From positions 7,068,001-7,132,000 of the forward strand of contig NZ_CP048405.1 of assembly GCF_014084125.1 (NCBI RefSeq): DNA of 64,000 nt, read 5' to 3'. The notes under the pieces were generated by a model, which ran no database searches, was not told the origin of the DNA, and was given only the letters and a program-made list of their open reading frames with translations. Made by a program: the position numbers and the translations under genes. Positions 50,481-61,524 of this stretch are shown piece by piece. The number at the start of each line of letters is the position of its first letter. The first letter of the stretch is position 1. Source of the stretch: Streptacidiphilus sp. PB12-B1b. Its GTDB lineage: Bacteria; Actinomycetota; Actinomycetes; Streptomycetales; Streptomycetaceae.

Positions 50481-52745
50481 CTACGCGCAGTAGTACAGCG
50501 TCTGGGATGTGCCGGTGCTGGAGCCGCCGTAGGCGGACGCGGTGACCGCCGTGCAGCTGGACGTGACGTAGGAGGTGGCAGCCGAGTTGGCCCGGCCGCC
50601 GCCCATGCCCCCACCCGTAGCGCCGCCGGGTCCGCCGGTGGTCCCTGAGCCGTCGAGGAGGACGTAGTGGAGCTTGCCCGAGGCGATGTAGCCCTTCAGC
50701 TTGGCCAGGCTCATGGCCGGGTCGTCCCCGGTGAAGCCGCCCATGCCGATGGCGGCCCGGCCGCCGCTCTGCAGGATGATCTGGGCGGCGGACTGGGCCT
50801 CGGAGGTGGCCACCAGCCACGTCGCGGAGCCCTGGTGGGCCTCCAGGTAGCGCAGCATCGCGCTGGAGACGCCGCCCGCGCCGCGGCCCATGCCGCCGCC
50901 CGGGGCGCCAGTCGTGCCGTCGGCGCCGCCCGTGCCGCCTGGGCCGCGGGCCGTGCGCGCCTGGTCCGCGGCCTCGCCCGGCCGCCCGGTCGCGCCCTGT
51001 GGCGCCGTGCTCTCGGCCTGCTCCGCGCCACCGGCCTGCCCGGGTGGGGCGAATCCCCCGAAGCCGCCGCCGGTCCCGCTCGGACGGCTGCCGTCGGCCG
51101 CGCCGGGGAAGCCCCGGCCGCCCGCGCCGCCGCCGGGAGCGCCCAGGCCGCCCATGCCGGTGCCGGTGGACGGCCCGCCGGTCGGGTTGACGCCCTGGAT
51201 GCTTCCGGCGGTCACGGTGTCGGCGGCGTAGGCGACCGGTCCGGCGAGCAGTGCGACCAGGGCGGCCACCGCACCGACCGCCATCAGCCGCAGCCGACCC
51301 CGGGCACCGCCCCGGCCGAAGCCGAGGCCGGAGCCCGATCCGGTGCCCGCGCGGGCGGCCAGCAGCAGCGCCACGGCGGCGGTCGCCGACACCGCGACCA
51401 GCGGCCACAGCCGGCCGGTGGAGCCGGAGTCGCGCCGCAGCAGCACGATCGCCCACAGCGCCGTCGCCGCGACCGCCAGCGGCAGCACCCACGCCCAGGC
51501 CGCCGACCGGCTGCGGAAGGCCCGGAGCAGCGCCACCCCGCCCGCGCCGGTGAGCGCGGCGATCGCCGGGGCCAGCATGGTCGTGTAGTACGGGTGGAAG
51601 GTGCCGTCGGCGAAGCTGAAGGTCAGGTAGTGCGTCAGCAGCCAGCCGCCCCACAGCACCAGCGAGGCGCGCTGGAGGTCGGTGCGCCGCCTGCGGCCCC
51701 GCAGCACCAGCGCGCCCGCGCAGGCGATCACCGCGAAGGGGATCAGCCAGGAGATCTGGCCGCCCAGGATGGTGTTGAACAGGCGTCCCACGCCCGCCGC
51801 GCCGCCGAAGTTCGCACCGCCACCGCCACCGCCACCACCGCCGCCCGCACGGCCCGCGCCGCCGCCGCTGCCGCCGGTGATCCGGGCCAGGCCGTTGTAG
51901 CCGGTGACCAGGTCCCAGACGGTGTTCTTGGTGCTGCTGCCGATGAACGGGCGGTCGGCCGCCGGGATGGAGTCCACGACCACCATCCACCAGCAGCTGG
52001 AGACGGCCAGGGCCGCGCCCGCGAGCAGCAGGGTGCGGACGCGCTTCCGCACTCCGCCCCGGGCCGCGTAGAGGTAGGCGGCGAAGAAGGCCGGCAGCAC
52101 CAGGTAGGCGGCCAGCATCTTGGTGTTGAAGGCGAAGCCGACCAGGACGCCGGACCACACCAGCGGCATCGTCCGCCCGCTGCGGATCGCCTCCAGGCAG
52201 AGCCACGCCGCGGCGACGGTGAGCAGCACCAGGACCGGATCCGGGTTGTTGTCGCGGTCGATGGCGACGGTGATCGGGGTGAGCGCCAGCACCACCGCCG
52301 CGACCGTCGCCGCCGTGTGGCCGAAGCTGCGGCGGACGGCACTGTAGAGCACACCCACGGCGGCGACCCCGCACAGCGCGATCGGCAGCAGCATCTGCCA
52401 ACTGCCGAAGCCGAAGATCCGGCAGGACGCCTCCATCAGCCACAGCGCGACCGGCGGCTTGTCCACGGTGATGTAGTTGCCGGTGTCGAGCGAGCCGAAG
52501 AACATCGACGACCAGCTCCTGGTGCCGCTGAGCACGGCGGCGGCGTAGTAGGAGTTGGCGTCGCCGTTCTGCCCGAGCCGGTAGCAGGAGACGGCGGCGG
52601 CCAGCGCCAGCACCGCCCAGAGCGCGGGCCGGGCCCAGCGGGGGGTGTTCGGGGGGCCGAGCAGCGTCCGGCGCATCCGGCTGCGTCCGCCCGGTGGCCG
52701 GGCTGCCTGCTCGGGCGCCGTCAGGGCTGGGGTGTGCACGCTCAT
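50481..52745 (-). CDS. GT39-family membrane glycosyltransferase (ArnT-like)
   Basis: The 754-residue protein has about 12 TM helices. The first loop motif DANSYYAAAVLSGTRSWSS and NYITVDKPPVALWLMEAS are the PMT_2/ArnT catalytic loop with its acidic residue. A poly-Gly insertion (about residues 305-335) lies in one loop. After the last TM helix comes a Gly-rich region of about 120 residues and a C-terminal extracytoplasmic domain (MLRYLEAHQGSATWLVATSEAQSA, then GGRAAIGMGGFTGDDP). It transfers a lipid-linked sugar to an envelope acceptor. Its ATG overlaps the stop of the GT2-GtrA gene as ATGA, indicating the latter supplies the lipid-sugar donor. Confidence 0.88.
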   Translation of the reverse strand: MSVHTPALTAPEQAARPPGGRSRMRRTLLGPPNTPRWARPALWAVLALAAAVSCYRLGQNGDANSYYAAAVLSGTRSWSSMFFGSLDTGNYITVDKPPVALWLMEASCRIFGFGSWQMLLPIALCGVAAVGVLYSAVRRSFGHTAATVAAVVLALTPITVAIDRDNNPDPVLVLLTVAAAWLCLEAIRSGRTMPLVWSGVLVGFAFNTKMLAAYLVLPAFFAAYLYAARGGVRKRVRTLLLAGAALAVSSCWWMVVVDSIPAADRPFIGSSTKNTVWDLVTGYNGLARITGGSGGGAGRAGGGGGGGGGGANFGGAAGVGRLFNTILGGQISWLIPFAVIACAGALVLRGRRRRTDLQRASLVLWGGWLLTHYLTFSFADGTFHPYYTTMLAPAIAALTGAGGVALLRAFRSRSAAWAWVLPLAVAATALWAIVLLRRDSGSTGRLWPLVAVSATAAVALLLAARAGTGSGSGLGFGRGGARGRLRLMAVGAVAALVALLAGPVAYAADTVTAGSIQGVNPTGGPSTGTGMGGLGAPGGGAGGRGFPGAADGSRPSGTGGGFGGFAPPGQAGGAEQAESTAPQGATGRPGEAADQARTARGPGGTGGADGTTGAPGGGMGRGAGGVSSAMLRYLEAHQGSATWLVATSEAQSAAQIILQSGGRAAIGMGGFTGDDPAMSLAKLKGYIASGKLHYVLLDGSGTTGGPGGATGGGMGGGRANSAATSYVTSSCTAVTASAYGGSSTGTSQTLYYCA

Positions 52746-54088
52746 CGGTGGTTCAGCTCCTGGTGGGTCCGGGTGGCGGCGGTGCTGTCGGTGGCGGTGG
52801 CAGCGCTGTCGGTGGCGGTGGCGGTCGGGTGGGTCCGGCGGTGGTGGCGTCCGGGGTTGAAGACCCAGACCCGCATCAGCAGGAAGCGCACCACGGTGGC
52901 CAGCGCGTTGGCGCCGACCAGTGCGCCGAGCTCCTCCAGGTGCGAGGCGCCGGGGGCGACGGCCCTGGTCACCGCGAGGATGAGGGTGCTCAGCAGCAGC
53001 CCGATGAGGAAGGCGATACCGCCTTCGACCTGGTGCTTGAGGGCGTCCCGGGAGCCGGTGACGCCAAAGGTGAAGCGGCGGTTGGCTGCGGTGTTGGCGA
53101 CGGCGGTGGCCAGCAGCGCCAGCGCGTTGGCGACTACGGCCGGAGAGCCCTGACGCAGCACCAGGTAGAGCGCCAGGTAGGCCAGTGTGCTGGCGGCTCC
53201 GATGACGGCGAAGCTGGAGAGCTGGCGCCGCATCCCGGGCGGCAGCTGCGCCTGCTGCACGCGCGGCGGCACCGGCAGCCGGGTCGCGCCGGAGACGGTC
53301 CTGCGGGCGACCCGCCACATGCCCTTGAGGTCGTCCTTGACGGTGCGGACGATGTCCACCCGGCTGTCCGGGTCGTCCACCCAGTCCACCGGCACCTCGT
53401 GGATGCGCAGCCCGCTGCGTTCGGCGAGCAGCAGCAGTTCGGTGTCGAAGAACCAGGTCTGGTCCTCGACCGAGCCGAGCAGGGCCTGGACCACCTCGGT
53501 GCGCCCGGCCTTGAAGCCGCACTGGGCATCGGAGAAGCGCGCGGCCAGGGTGGTGCGGAGCATCAGGTTGTAGGTGCGGGAGATGATCTCCCGTTTGGGG
53601 CCGCGCACCACCGCGGAGCCGCGGTGCAGCCGGCTGCCGATGGCGAGGTCGCTGTGGCCGGAGAGCAGCGGCGCGACCAGCGGCAGGAAGGCGTCCAGGC
53701 CGGTGGACAGGTCCACGTCCATGTAGCTGACGACGTCGGCGTCACTGCGGCTCCAGACCTGGCGCAGCGCCCGGCCGCGTCCCTTCTGGTCCAGGTGGAC
53801 GGCCTCCACCCGGGGCAGCTCGGCGGCGAGCGCGGACGCGACCTGCCAGGTCGTGTCGGTGCTGGCGTTGTCGGCGATGGTGATCCGGAACGGGTAGGGG
53901 AAGGTCTCGCTGAGGTAGGCGTGCAGGCGGCGGACGCTCCGGCCGAGGACGTGCTCCTCGTTGTGGACCGGGACGACGATCTCGACCAGGAGGGCGCGCC
54001 CGGGCGGTCCCGGTTGCGCGGGTCGCCGCGCCTGCACCCCGTCCCGGTGGGCGGGCTGTGCCGCCGCCGACGCTGTCGAATTGCTCAT
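52742..54088 (-). CDS. GT2 glycosyltransferase fused to GtrA-like domain
   Basis: The 448-residue protein has an N-terminal GT-A domain of DPM-synthase type (EIVVPVHNEEHVLGRSV, IADNASTDTTW, and the metal-binding SYMDVDLSTGLDAF, then RGPKREIISRTYN). From about residue 290 it continues as a four-helix GtrA-like membrane domain and a repetitive Thr/Ala/Asp tail. Such fusions make polyprenyl-phosphate sugars and help flip them across the membrane. It is translationally coupled to the GT39 enzyme, its likely user. Start ATG 54088 is the first good codon. Confidence 0.9.
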   Translation of the reverse strand: MSNSTASAAAQPAHRDGVQARRPAQPGPPGRALLVEIVVPVHNEEHVLGRSVRRLHAYLSETFPYPFRITIADNASTDTTWQVASALAAELPRVEAVHLDQKGRGRALRQVWSRSDADVVSYMDVDLSTGLDAFLPLVAPLLSGHSDLAIGSRLHRGSAVVRGPKREIISRTYNLMLRTTLAARFSDAQCGFKAGRTEVVQALLGSVEDQTWFFDTELLLLAERSGLRIHEVPVDWVDDPDSRVDIVRTVKDDLKGMWRVARRTVSGATRLPVPPRVQQAQLPPGMRRQLSSFAVIGAASTLAYLALYLVLRQGSPAVVANALALLATAVANTAANRRFTFGVTGSRDALKHQVEGGIAFLIGLLLSTLILAVTRAVAPGASHLEELGALVGANALATVVRFLLMRVWVFNPGRHHRRTHPTATATDSAATATDSTAATRTHQELNHR

Positions 54089-54156
54089 GCCGCCACGCTT
54101 CGGCACGGCGCTGTGGGGAGCCTGTGCCGGACGTAGGGCAGAGGTGAGAGTTCTGC

Positions 54157-55821
54157 TCAGCCGCCCGCGCGCAGCTGCCGTTTGAGCACCTTGCCGGAGG
54201 CGTTGCGGGGCAGTTCGCCGAGGAAGGCGACCTGCCGGGGGACCTTGTAGTTGGCCATCTCGCGTCGGGCCCAGGCGATCAGGGCCTCGGCCGCGCCCGG
54301 CTCGGGGGCGCCGTGCGGAACGACGTACGCCTTGCCGACCTCGCCGAGGCGCGGGTCCGGGATGCCGACGACGGCGCAGTCGGCGACCAGCGGGTGCCGG
54401 ATGAGCACGCGCTCGATCTCGGCGGGGTAGGCGTTGAAGCCGCCGACGGTGAACATGTCGCCGAGCCGGTCGGTGATCCGCAGGTTGCCGGAGTCGTCGA
54501 CGATGCCGATGTCGCCGGTGTGCAGCCAGCCGTCGGCGGTGACGGCGGCGGCGGTGGCCTGCGGGTCCTCGAAGTACTCGCGCATCACGTTGTAGCCGCG
54601 CACCTGGACCTCGCCGGGGGTGCCGCAGGGCAGGCCGGTGCCGCTCTCGTCGGCGATGCGCAGCTCCACGCCGGGCACCGCCCGGCCGGAGGTGGCGGCG
54701 ATCAGGCCGGGGTCGTCCCCGCGCCGGCCCATGGTGACCAGGCCGCAGGCCTCGGTCAGGCCGTAGGCGGTGATCACGGTGTCGAAGCCGAGCTCCTCGC
54801 GGATGCGGGTGACGAGTTCCAGCGGGACGACGGCCGCGCCGGTGACGGCCAGGCGCAGCGAGCCGAGGTCGTAGCCGGCCCGGCCGGGGTGGTCGAGCAG
54901 CGACTGGTAGACCGTGGGGGCGCCGGGCAGCACCGTGACGCGTTCGGTGGAGACGGCGGCCAGCACCGCCTCGGCCTCGAAGACGGGCAGCGGCAGGATG
55001 GTCGCGCCGCGCATGAGCGAGGCCAGGATTCCGGCCTTGTAGCCGAAGGTGTGGGTGAACGGGTTGACCACCAGGTAGCGGTCGCCTTCGGCGAGCCCGG
55101 CGAGGTCGGCCCAGGTGGAGAAGGCGCGCAGGCTCTGCGCGTGGGTGGTGACGGCGCCCTTGGGCAGGCCGGTGGTGCCGGAGGTGAACATCATGTCGGC
55201 GGGGTCCTCGCCGCGGACGGCGTCGATGCGCGCGCGGACGGCGCGGTCGGGCACGTCGGCCCCGGCGGCGAGGAAGCCGCGCCAGTGCTGGAAGCCCTCC
55301 CGGGCCTCGGTGCGGTCGCCGAGGACGACGGCCGTGCGCAGGTGCGGCAGCCCGGGGAACGGGCCGACAGCCTTCCCGCGCCGCGCGCCGGAAGCCCCGG
55401 CGTCGGAGCCCCCGGCGCCGGAGCCCCCGGCGCCGGAGCCCGCGGCGCGCAGGGCGGAGACGTAGCTGACGCCGAGGAAGGTGTCGGTGACGAAGAGCGT
55501 GCAGGCCCTGGTCCTGCGCAGCAGGTCGAGCACCTCGGCGGCCTTGAGCCGGGTGCCCAGCGGCACCAGTACCGCCCCGGCGCTGACCGCGCCGAGCGCG
55601 GCGACCACGAAGTCGGGGGTGTTGGGGGCCCAGACGGCGACCCGTTCGCCGGGCCGCACCCCGGCGGCCATGACGGCGGCGGCGGCGCGGCGGACGCGCT
55701 CGCCCAGCTGCCGGTAGCTGATCCGGGTGCGCGGTCCGGCGACGGCCTCGGCGTCGCCGTGGCGGTCGGCGGCGGCCTGCACCAGCCGGGGGATGGTGCC
55801 CCACTCCAGGTCTCCGCGCAC
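54157..55821 (-). CDS. FadD3-like acyl-CoA synthetase
   Basis: The 554-residue AMP-forming ligase has the P-loop MMFTSGTTGLPKGAVTTH, the A5-like TAYGLTEACG, the hinge LHTGDIGIVDDSGNLRITDR and the C-terminal catalytic Lys in NASGKVLKRQL. It most resembles FadD3, the CoA ligase acting on the steroid C/D-ring acid HIP in mycobacteria, but related ligases use other acids. A SGAGG-type repeat stretch is inserted near residue 130. GTG 55821 follows GGAGG. It is divergent from the Ltp2-like/DUF35 pair across a palindrome. Confidence 0.82.
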   Translation of the reverse strand: MRGDLEWGTIPRLVQAAADRHGDAEAVAGPRTRISYRQLGERVRRAAAAVMAAGVRPGERVAVWAPNTPDFVVAALGAVSAGAVLVPLGTRLKAAEVLDLLRRTRACTLFVTDTFLGVSYVSALRAAGSGAGGSGAGGSDAGASGARRGKAVGPFPGLPHLRTAVVLGDRTEAREGFQHWRGFLAAGADVPDRAVRARIDAVRGEDPADMMFTSGTTGLPKGAVTTHAQSLRAFSTWADLAGLAEGDRYLVVNPFTHTFGYKAGILASLMRGATILPLPVFEAEAVLAAVSTERVTVLPGAPTVYQSLLDHPGRAGYDLGSLRLAVTGAAVVPLELVTRIREELGFDTVITAYGLTEACGLVTMGRRGDDPGLIAATSGRAVPGVELRIADESGTGLPCGTPGEVQVRGYNVMREYFEDPQATAAAVTADGWLHTGDIGIVDDSGNLRITDRLGDMFTVGGFNAYPAEIERVLIRHPLVADCAVVGIPDPRLGEVGKAYVVPHGAPEPGAAEALIAWARREMANYKVPRQVAFLGELPRNASGKVLKRQLRAGG

Positions 55822-55842
55822 GGCGTCCTCCACTCGTAGTCG

Positions 55843-55856
55843 CAACAACGCTGTTG
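55843..55856. promoter_or_regulatory. Small inverted repeat before FadD3-like gene
   Basis: CAACA-ACGC-TGTTG is a perfect 5-4-5 inverted repeat 22 bases upstream of the GTG start, overlapping the leader of the FadD3-like gene. Regulatory role is conjecture. Confidence 0.3.
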
Positions 55857-55912
55857 AGGCCCGGCCAGATTAGAGCGGTCGCGGCCTACCGGCCAAGGGG
55901 GCGTCCGCCTAT

Positions 55913-55929
55913 TCTGACGTTACGTCAGA
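55913..55929. promoter_or_regulatory. Perfect palindrome in divergent promoter
   Basis: TCTGACGT-T-ACGTCAGA has 8-bp arms around one base and lies between the FadD3-like and Ltp2-like genes, 25 bases before the latter's ATG. Size and symmetry fit a TetR-family operator controlling both directions. No regulator gene is adjacent. Confidence 0.6.
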
Positions 55930-55953
55930 TCAGTTGCCCACCCCGGGGGTTCG

Positions 55954-57096
55954 ATGCTCAAGGACCGTGCGGCCGTCGTCGGCATCGGCCAGACCCGCTT
56001 CGCCAGGCACCTCGACGAGCCCGAGAAGACCCTCGCCTGCCGGGCGGTGCTGGCCGCGCTCGACGACGCCGGGATCGACCCCTGCGAGGTCGACGCCCTC
56101 GCCTCCTACACCATGGAGGAGACCGACGAGGTCGAGCTCGCCAAGGCGATCGGCGCCGGGGACATCACCTTCTTCAGCCGCACCGGCTTCGGCGGCGGCG
56201 GCTCCGGCGCCACCGTCGCGCACCTGGCCATGGCCGTCGCCACCGGACAGGCCACCGTCGGCGTCGCCTGGCGGGCCCGCAAGCGCGGCTCCGGCGTCCG
56301 GCCGTGGACCAGCACCAGCGTCCAACTGCCCACCCCGGCGCAGTGGACCAGGCCGTTCGGGCTGCTGCGGCCGGCCGACGAGATCGGGATGCTGGCCCGC
56401 CGCTACATGCACGAGTACGGCGCCACCCGCGACCACCTCTTCAACGTGGCCCTGGCCTGCCGCAACCGCGCCAACCAGAACCCGGCCGCGGTCATGTACG
56501 ACCGGCCGCTGACCCGCGAGATGTACATGGACGCCCGCTGGATCTCCGAGCCGCTCTGCCTCTACGACAACTGCCTGGAGACCGACGGCGCGCTGGCCTG
56601 CGTCGTCGTCGGCGCCGAGCGCGCCCGCGACTGCCGCCGCAAGCCGGTCTACGTGCACGCCGCCGCCCAGGGCCTGCCATCGCAGCACCACGGGATGGTC
56701 AACTACTGGAACGACGACCCGCTGACCGGACCGGCCTGGACCGCCGCCCGCCAGCTGTGGAAGACCGCCGACCTGGGCCCGCAGGACGTCGACGTGGCCC
56801 AGATCTACGACGCGTTCACGCCGCTGATCCCGCTCTCGCTCGAGGGCTACGGCTTCTGCGGGCGCGGTGAGGGCGCGGCCTTCACCGAGGGCGGCGCGCT
56901 GGAACTCGGCGGACGGCTGCCGATCAACACCGGCGGCGGCGGCCTCTCCGAGGGCTACGTCCACGGCTTCAACCTGATCAACGAGGGCGTGAAGCAGCTG
57001 CGCGGCACCTCCACCGCGCAGGTGCCGGACGCCTCGACCTGCCTGGTCACCGCCGGGGAGGGCGTCCCCACCTCGGCCCTGCTGCTGCGCGCCTGA
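55954..57096 (+). CDS. Ltp2-like thiolase-fold lipid-transfer protein
   Basis: The 380-residue thiolase-superfamily protein resembles the SCP-x/Ltp branch. It begins AAVVGIGQTRFARHL, with a glycine-rich RTGFGGGGSGATVAHLAMAVATG, DVAQIYDAFTPLIPLSLEGYGFC and GGGLSEGYVHGFNLINE. The nucleophilic cysteine of true thiolases is not obvious, as in Ltp2, an aldolase that removes propionyl-CoA from steroid side chains together with a DUF35 partner. A DUF35 gene follows ten bases later. ATG 55954 follows GGGGG. The substrate could be a steroid or branched acyl-CoA. Confidence 0.85.
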   Translation: MLKDRAAVVGIGQTRFARHLDEPEKTLACRAVLAALDDAGIDPCEVDALASYTMEETDEVELAKAIGAGDITFFSRTGFGGGGSGATVAHLAMAVATGQATVGVAWRARKRGSGVRPWTSTSVQLPTPAQWTRPFGLLRPADEIGMLARRYMHEYGATRDHLFNVALACRNRANQNPAAVMYDRPLTREMYMDARWISEPLCLYDNCLETDGALACVVVGAERARDCRRKPVYVHAAAQGLPSQHHGMVNYWNDDPLTGPAWTAARQLWKTADLGPQDVDVAQIYDAFTPLIPLSLEGYGFCGRGEGAAFTEGGALELGGRLPINTGGGGLSEGYVHGFNLINEGVKQLRGTSTAQVPDASTCLVTAGEGVPTSALLLRA

Positions 57097-57105
57097 GGAG
57101 GCCCC

Positions 57106-57627
57106 GTGAACGCCGACAAGCCCGCATCCGAACCGTCCGTCACCGAGGCCGTGCACGCCGCCGGGGGCATGGTCGGCGGGATGCTGCTGCCCTGGCCGGA
57201 CGTCGACGGGGAACCGTTCTGGCGGTACGCGCTCCAGGGCGAGCTGCGGGTGCAGAGCTGCGCCGACTGCGGGCTGCGGCGCTTCCCGCCGCGCCCCTGC
57301 TGCCCCGGCTGCCACAGCTTCGACAGCCGCTGGCAGCTGACGTCCGGTCGCGGCCGGATCTGGTCCTTCGTGGTGGCGCACCCGCCGCTGCTGCCCGCCT
57401 ACGCCGAGCACGCCCCCTACCCGGTGGCCGTGGTGGAGCTGGACGACGCCCCGGCGATCCGGCTGGTCGGCGCGCTCACCCCGTCGGCCCGACGCCCGGA
57501 CGCGCCGCTGGACGCCGTCACCGCCGAGGCCGGGGCGCGGCTGCGGATCGGGGCGCCGGTGCAGGCCGTGTTCCAGACGGTCGCGCCGGGCGTGGCCGTG
57601 CCCCGCTGGGCGCTGACCGGCTCCTGA
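57106..57627 (+). CDS. Zn-ribbon OB-fold (DUF35) acyl-CoA-associated protein
   Basis: The 173-residue protein has a rubredoxin-like zinc ribbon (C52-x2-C55 and C66-x2-C69) followed by an OB-fold (GRGRIWSFVVAHPPLLPAYAEH, then YPVAVVELDD). DUF35 proteins pair with thiolase-fold enzymes and stabilise their acyl-CoA site. Here it follows the Ltp2-like gene by nine bases with GAGGAGG before GTG 57106. No MaoC-like hydratase domain is fused, unlike mycobacterial ChsH2. Confidence 0.9.
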   Translation: MNADKPASEPSVTEAVHAAGGMVGGMLLPWPDVDGEPFWRYALQGELRVQSCADCGLRRFPPRPCCPGCHSFDSRWQLTSGRGRIWSFVVAHPPLLPAYAEHAPYPVAVVELDDAPAIRLVGALTPSARRPDAPLDAVTAEAGARLRIGAPVQAVFQTVAPGVAVPRWALTGS

Positions 57628-57689
57628 CCGGCGCTCCCCGGACGGCCGCCGGTCGGCCCGGCAGCACCGCCCCGGATAGCATGCTCGGC

Positions 57690-58661
57690 ATGAGTTGGCT
57701 GATCACAGGCGGAGCAGGTTTCATCGGAGCGCACGTCGTACGTGCCATGGTCGAGGACGGTATATCCGTCGTCGTGCTGGACGATCTCAGCACCGGCGAC
57801 CCGGTCCGGCTCCCGGCGGGGGTGCCGCTGGTCAACGGCTCGACCCTGGACCGCGCGCTGCTCGACCGGGTGATCGCGGAGCACCGGGTCGAGGGCGTGT
57901 TGCACATCGCCGCCAAGAAGCAGGTGGGCGAGTCGGTGGCGCTGCCGCTGCACTACTACCGGGAGAACGTGGAGGGCCTGCGGGTGGTCCTGGAGGCCGC
58001 CGCCGAGGCGGGCGTCCGGCGCTTCCTGCTCTCCTCCTCCGCCGCCGTGTACGGCATGCCGGACGTGGAGACCGTCACCGAGTCCACGCCGTGCGCGCCG
58101 ATGAGCCCGTACGGCGAGACCAAGCTCGTCGGCGAGTGGCTGGTCAGGGCCACCGGGCGGGCCCACGGCATGGGCACGGTGGCGCTGCGCTACTTCAACG
58201 TCGCCGGAGCGGCCACCCCCGAGCTGGGCGACCCCGGCGTCTTCAACCTGGTCCCGATGGTCTTCGAGCGGCTCGCCGCCGGAAAGGCCCCGCTGGTCTT
58301 CGGCGCGGACTACCCCACGCCGGACGGCACCTGCATCCGCGACTACATCCACGTCGCCGACATCGCCACCGCCCATGTGGCGGCCGTGCACCGGCTGCGG
58401 GACAACCCGGACGACACCGAACTGGTCCTCAACATCGGCCGGGGCGAGGGCGTCTCGGTCAGCGAGATGCTCGACGTCATCGGCCGGGTCACCGGCCTGG
58501 ACGCCCGCGGCGAGGTCGTCGACCGCCGCCCCGGCGACCCGGCCCGGGTGGTGGCCTCGGCCGAGCTGATCGCCAAGGAGCTGGGCTGGACGGCGCAGTA
58601 CGGCGTCGAGGAGATGATCGCCTCCGCCTGGGCCGGCTGGCAGCTGCGCCACCCGGAGTAG
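57690..58661 (+). CDS. galE: UDP-glucose 4-epimerase
   Basis: The 323-residue extended short-chain dehydrogenase has the NAD-binding loop TGGAGFIGAHVV, SSSAAVYG with catalytic Ser, and YGETK in place of YxxxK (as SPYGETKL). GTCIRDYIHVADIA follows, typical of GalE. It interconverts UDP-glucose and UDP-galactose for envelope sugars. ATG 57690 lies nine bases after a TAGCAT box, so the mRNA may be leaderless; no Shine-Dalgarno is visible. It converges on the afsK-type gene. Confidence 0.93.
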   Translation: MSWLITGGAGFIGAHVVRAMVEDGISVVVLDDLSTGDPVRLPAGVPLVNGSTLDRALLDRVIAEHRVEGVLHIAAKKQVGESVALPLHYYRENVEGLRVVLEAAAEAGVRRFLLSSSAAVYGMPDVETVTESTPCAPMSPYGETKLVGEWLVRATGRAHGMGTVALRYFNVAGAATPELGDPGVFNLVPMVFERLAAGKAPLVFGADYPTPDGTCIRDYIHVADIATAHVAAVHRLRDNPDDTELVLNIGRGEGVSVSEMLDVIGRVTGLDARGEVVDRRPGDPARVVASAELIAKELGWTAQYGVEEMIASAWAGWQLRHPE

Positions 58662-58700
58662 CCGACGGCGCCCCGGCAGGCGGCGCGGGCGCGGGGACGG

Positions 58701-58755
58701 GACGGGTGACGGGAACGGCCACGCCGTTCCCGCCACCGGCCACCGGCCACCCGTC
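58701..58755. terminator. Nested hairpin terminator between galE and afsK
   Basis: The inner stem GGGAACGGC (58711-58719)/GCCGTTCCC (58723-58731) is enclosed by GACGGGTG (58701-58708)/CACCCGTC (58748-58755). It lies between the convergent galE and afsK-type genes. Confidence 0.6.
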
Positions 58756-59407
58756 TCCGGCTCGGGCCCCGACGGGCCTCAGTCGCGGGAGGTGGCCGTG
58801 CCCCGGGCGGCGTCCAGGGCGTAGACGCAGCGGTCCTTGCTGCACGCGAAGACCCGTCCGTCGACGGCCACCGGGGAGCCGGTGATCTCGCCGCCGGTGT
58901 CCAGCTTCCAGCGCAGCCGCCCGGTGACCAGGTCCAGGGTGTGCAGCGAGTGGTCCCGGCTGCCCAGATGGACCAGGCCCCCGGCGGCGGCCGGGGCCCC
59001 GGTCAGCTCGCCGCGCGCGGAGTAGCGCCAGCGCTCGTCGCCCTGGGCGGCGTCGAAGGCGTACAGCGTGTCCACGCTGCCGACCAGGACGCTGCCGTCG
59101 ACCACGAGCACCGGATCCCCGCCCTGGCGCCCGCCGGTCCGGGCGCGCCAGCGCACCGCGCCGGTGGCCGCGTCCAGCGCGCAGACCGTGCCCAGGTAGT
59201 CGGCGATGTAGATGCCGCCCCGGCCGTCCGGGGTCGGCGGGGTGAACAGCGCCACCGGCGTGTCGAAGCGCCAGCGCTGCTCGCCGGTGGCCTCGTCCAG
59301 GGCGAGCACCCGGGAGCCGGAGGTGACGTACAGCACGCCGTTCCGCAGCACCGGGTGCGAGGGGACGTCCTCGCCGACCGGGAAGGCCCAGCGCGGGCGT
59401 CCGGTGG

Positions 59408-61267
<1,860 letters not shown>

Positions 61268-61524
61268 GTCCTCAGCCACCTCCCCGTGAGTGCTCCCCGT
61301 AAATGCCGCGTTCGGCACTGATTCTCCAACGCGGACCCGTTCCGGGGCCAACCAGCCCTCACCGGCCCGGCCGGTCGCGCTCCGGAACGGCCGCGCCCAC
61401 CAGTAGGCCATGCTCGGGAACGGCTCACGATCGTGTCGCGCGGCTGATCCACGAATTGGTGCACGAGCGTTAGATTGACGGCCTGGCATGTCTCAGCGGT
61501 GTCCAACGGCGGTGGAGGCGACAG

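Noticed and set aside
50667..53153. 828-codon plus-strand frame opposite the GT39 gene
   Set aside because: Low-complexity shadow of the membrane glycosyltransferase; no start-site support.
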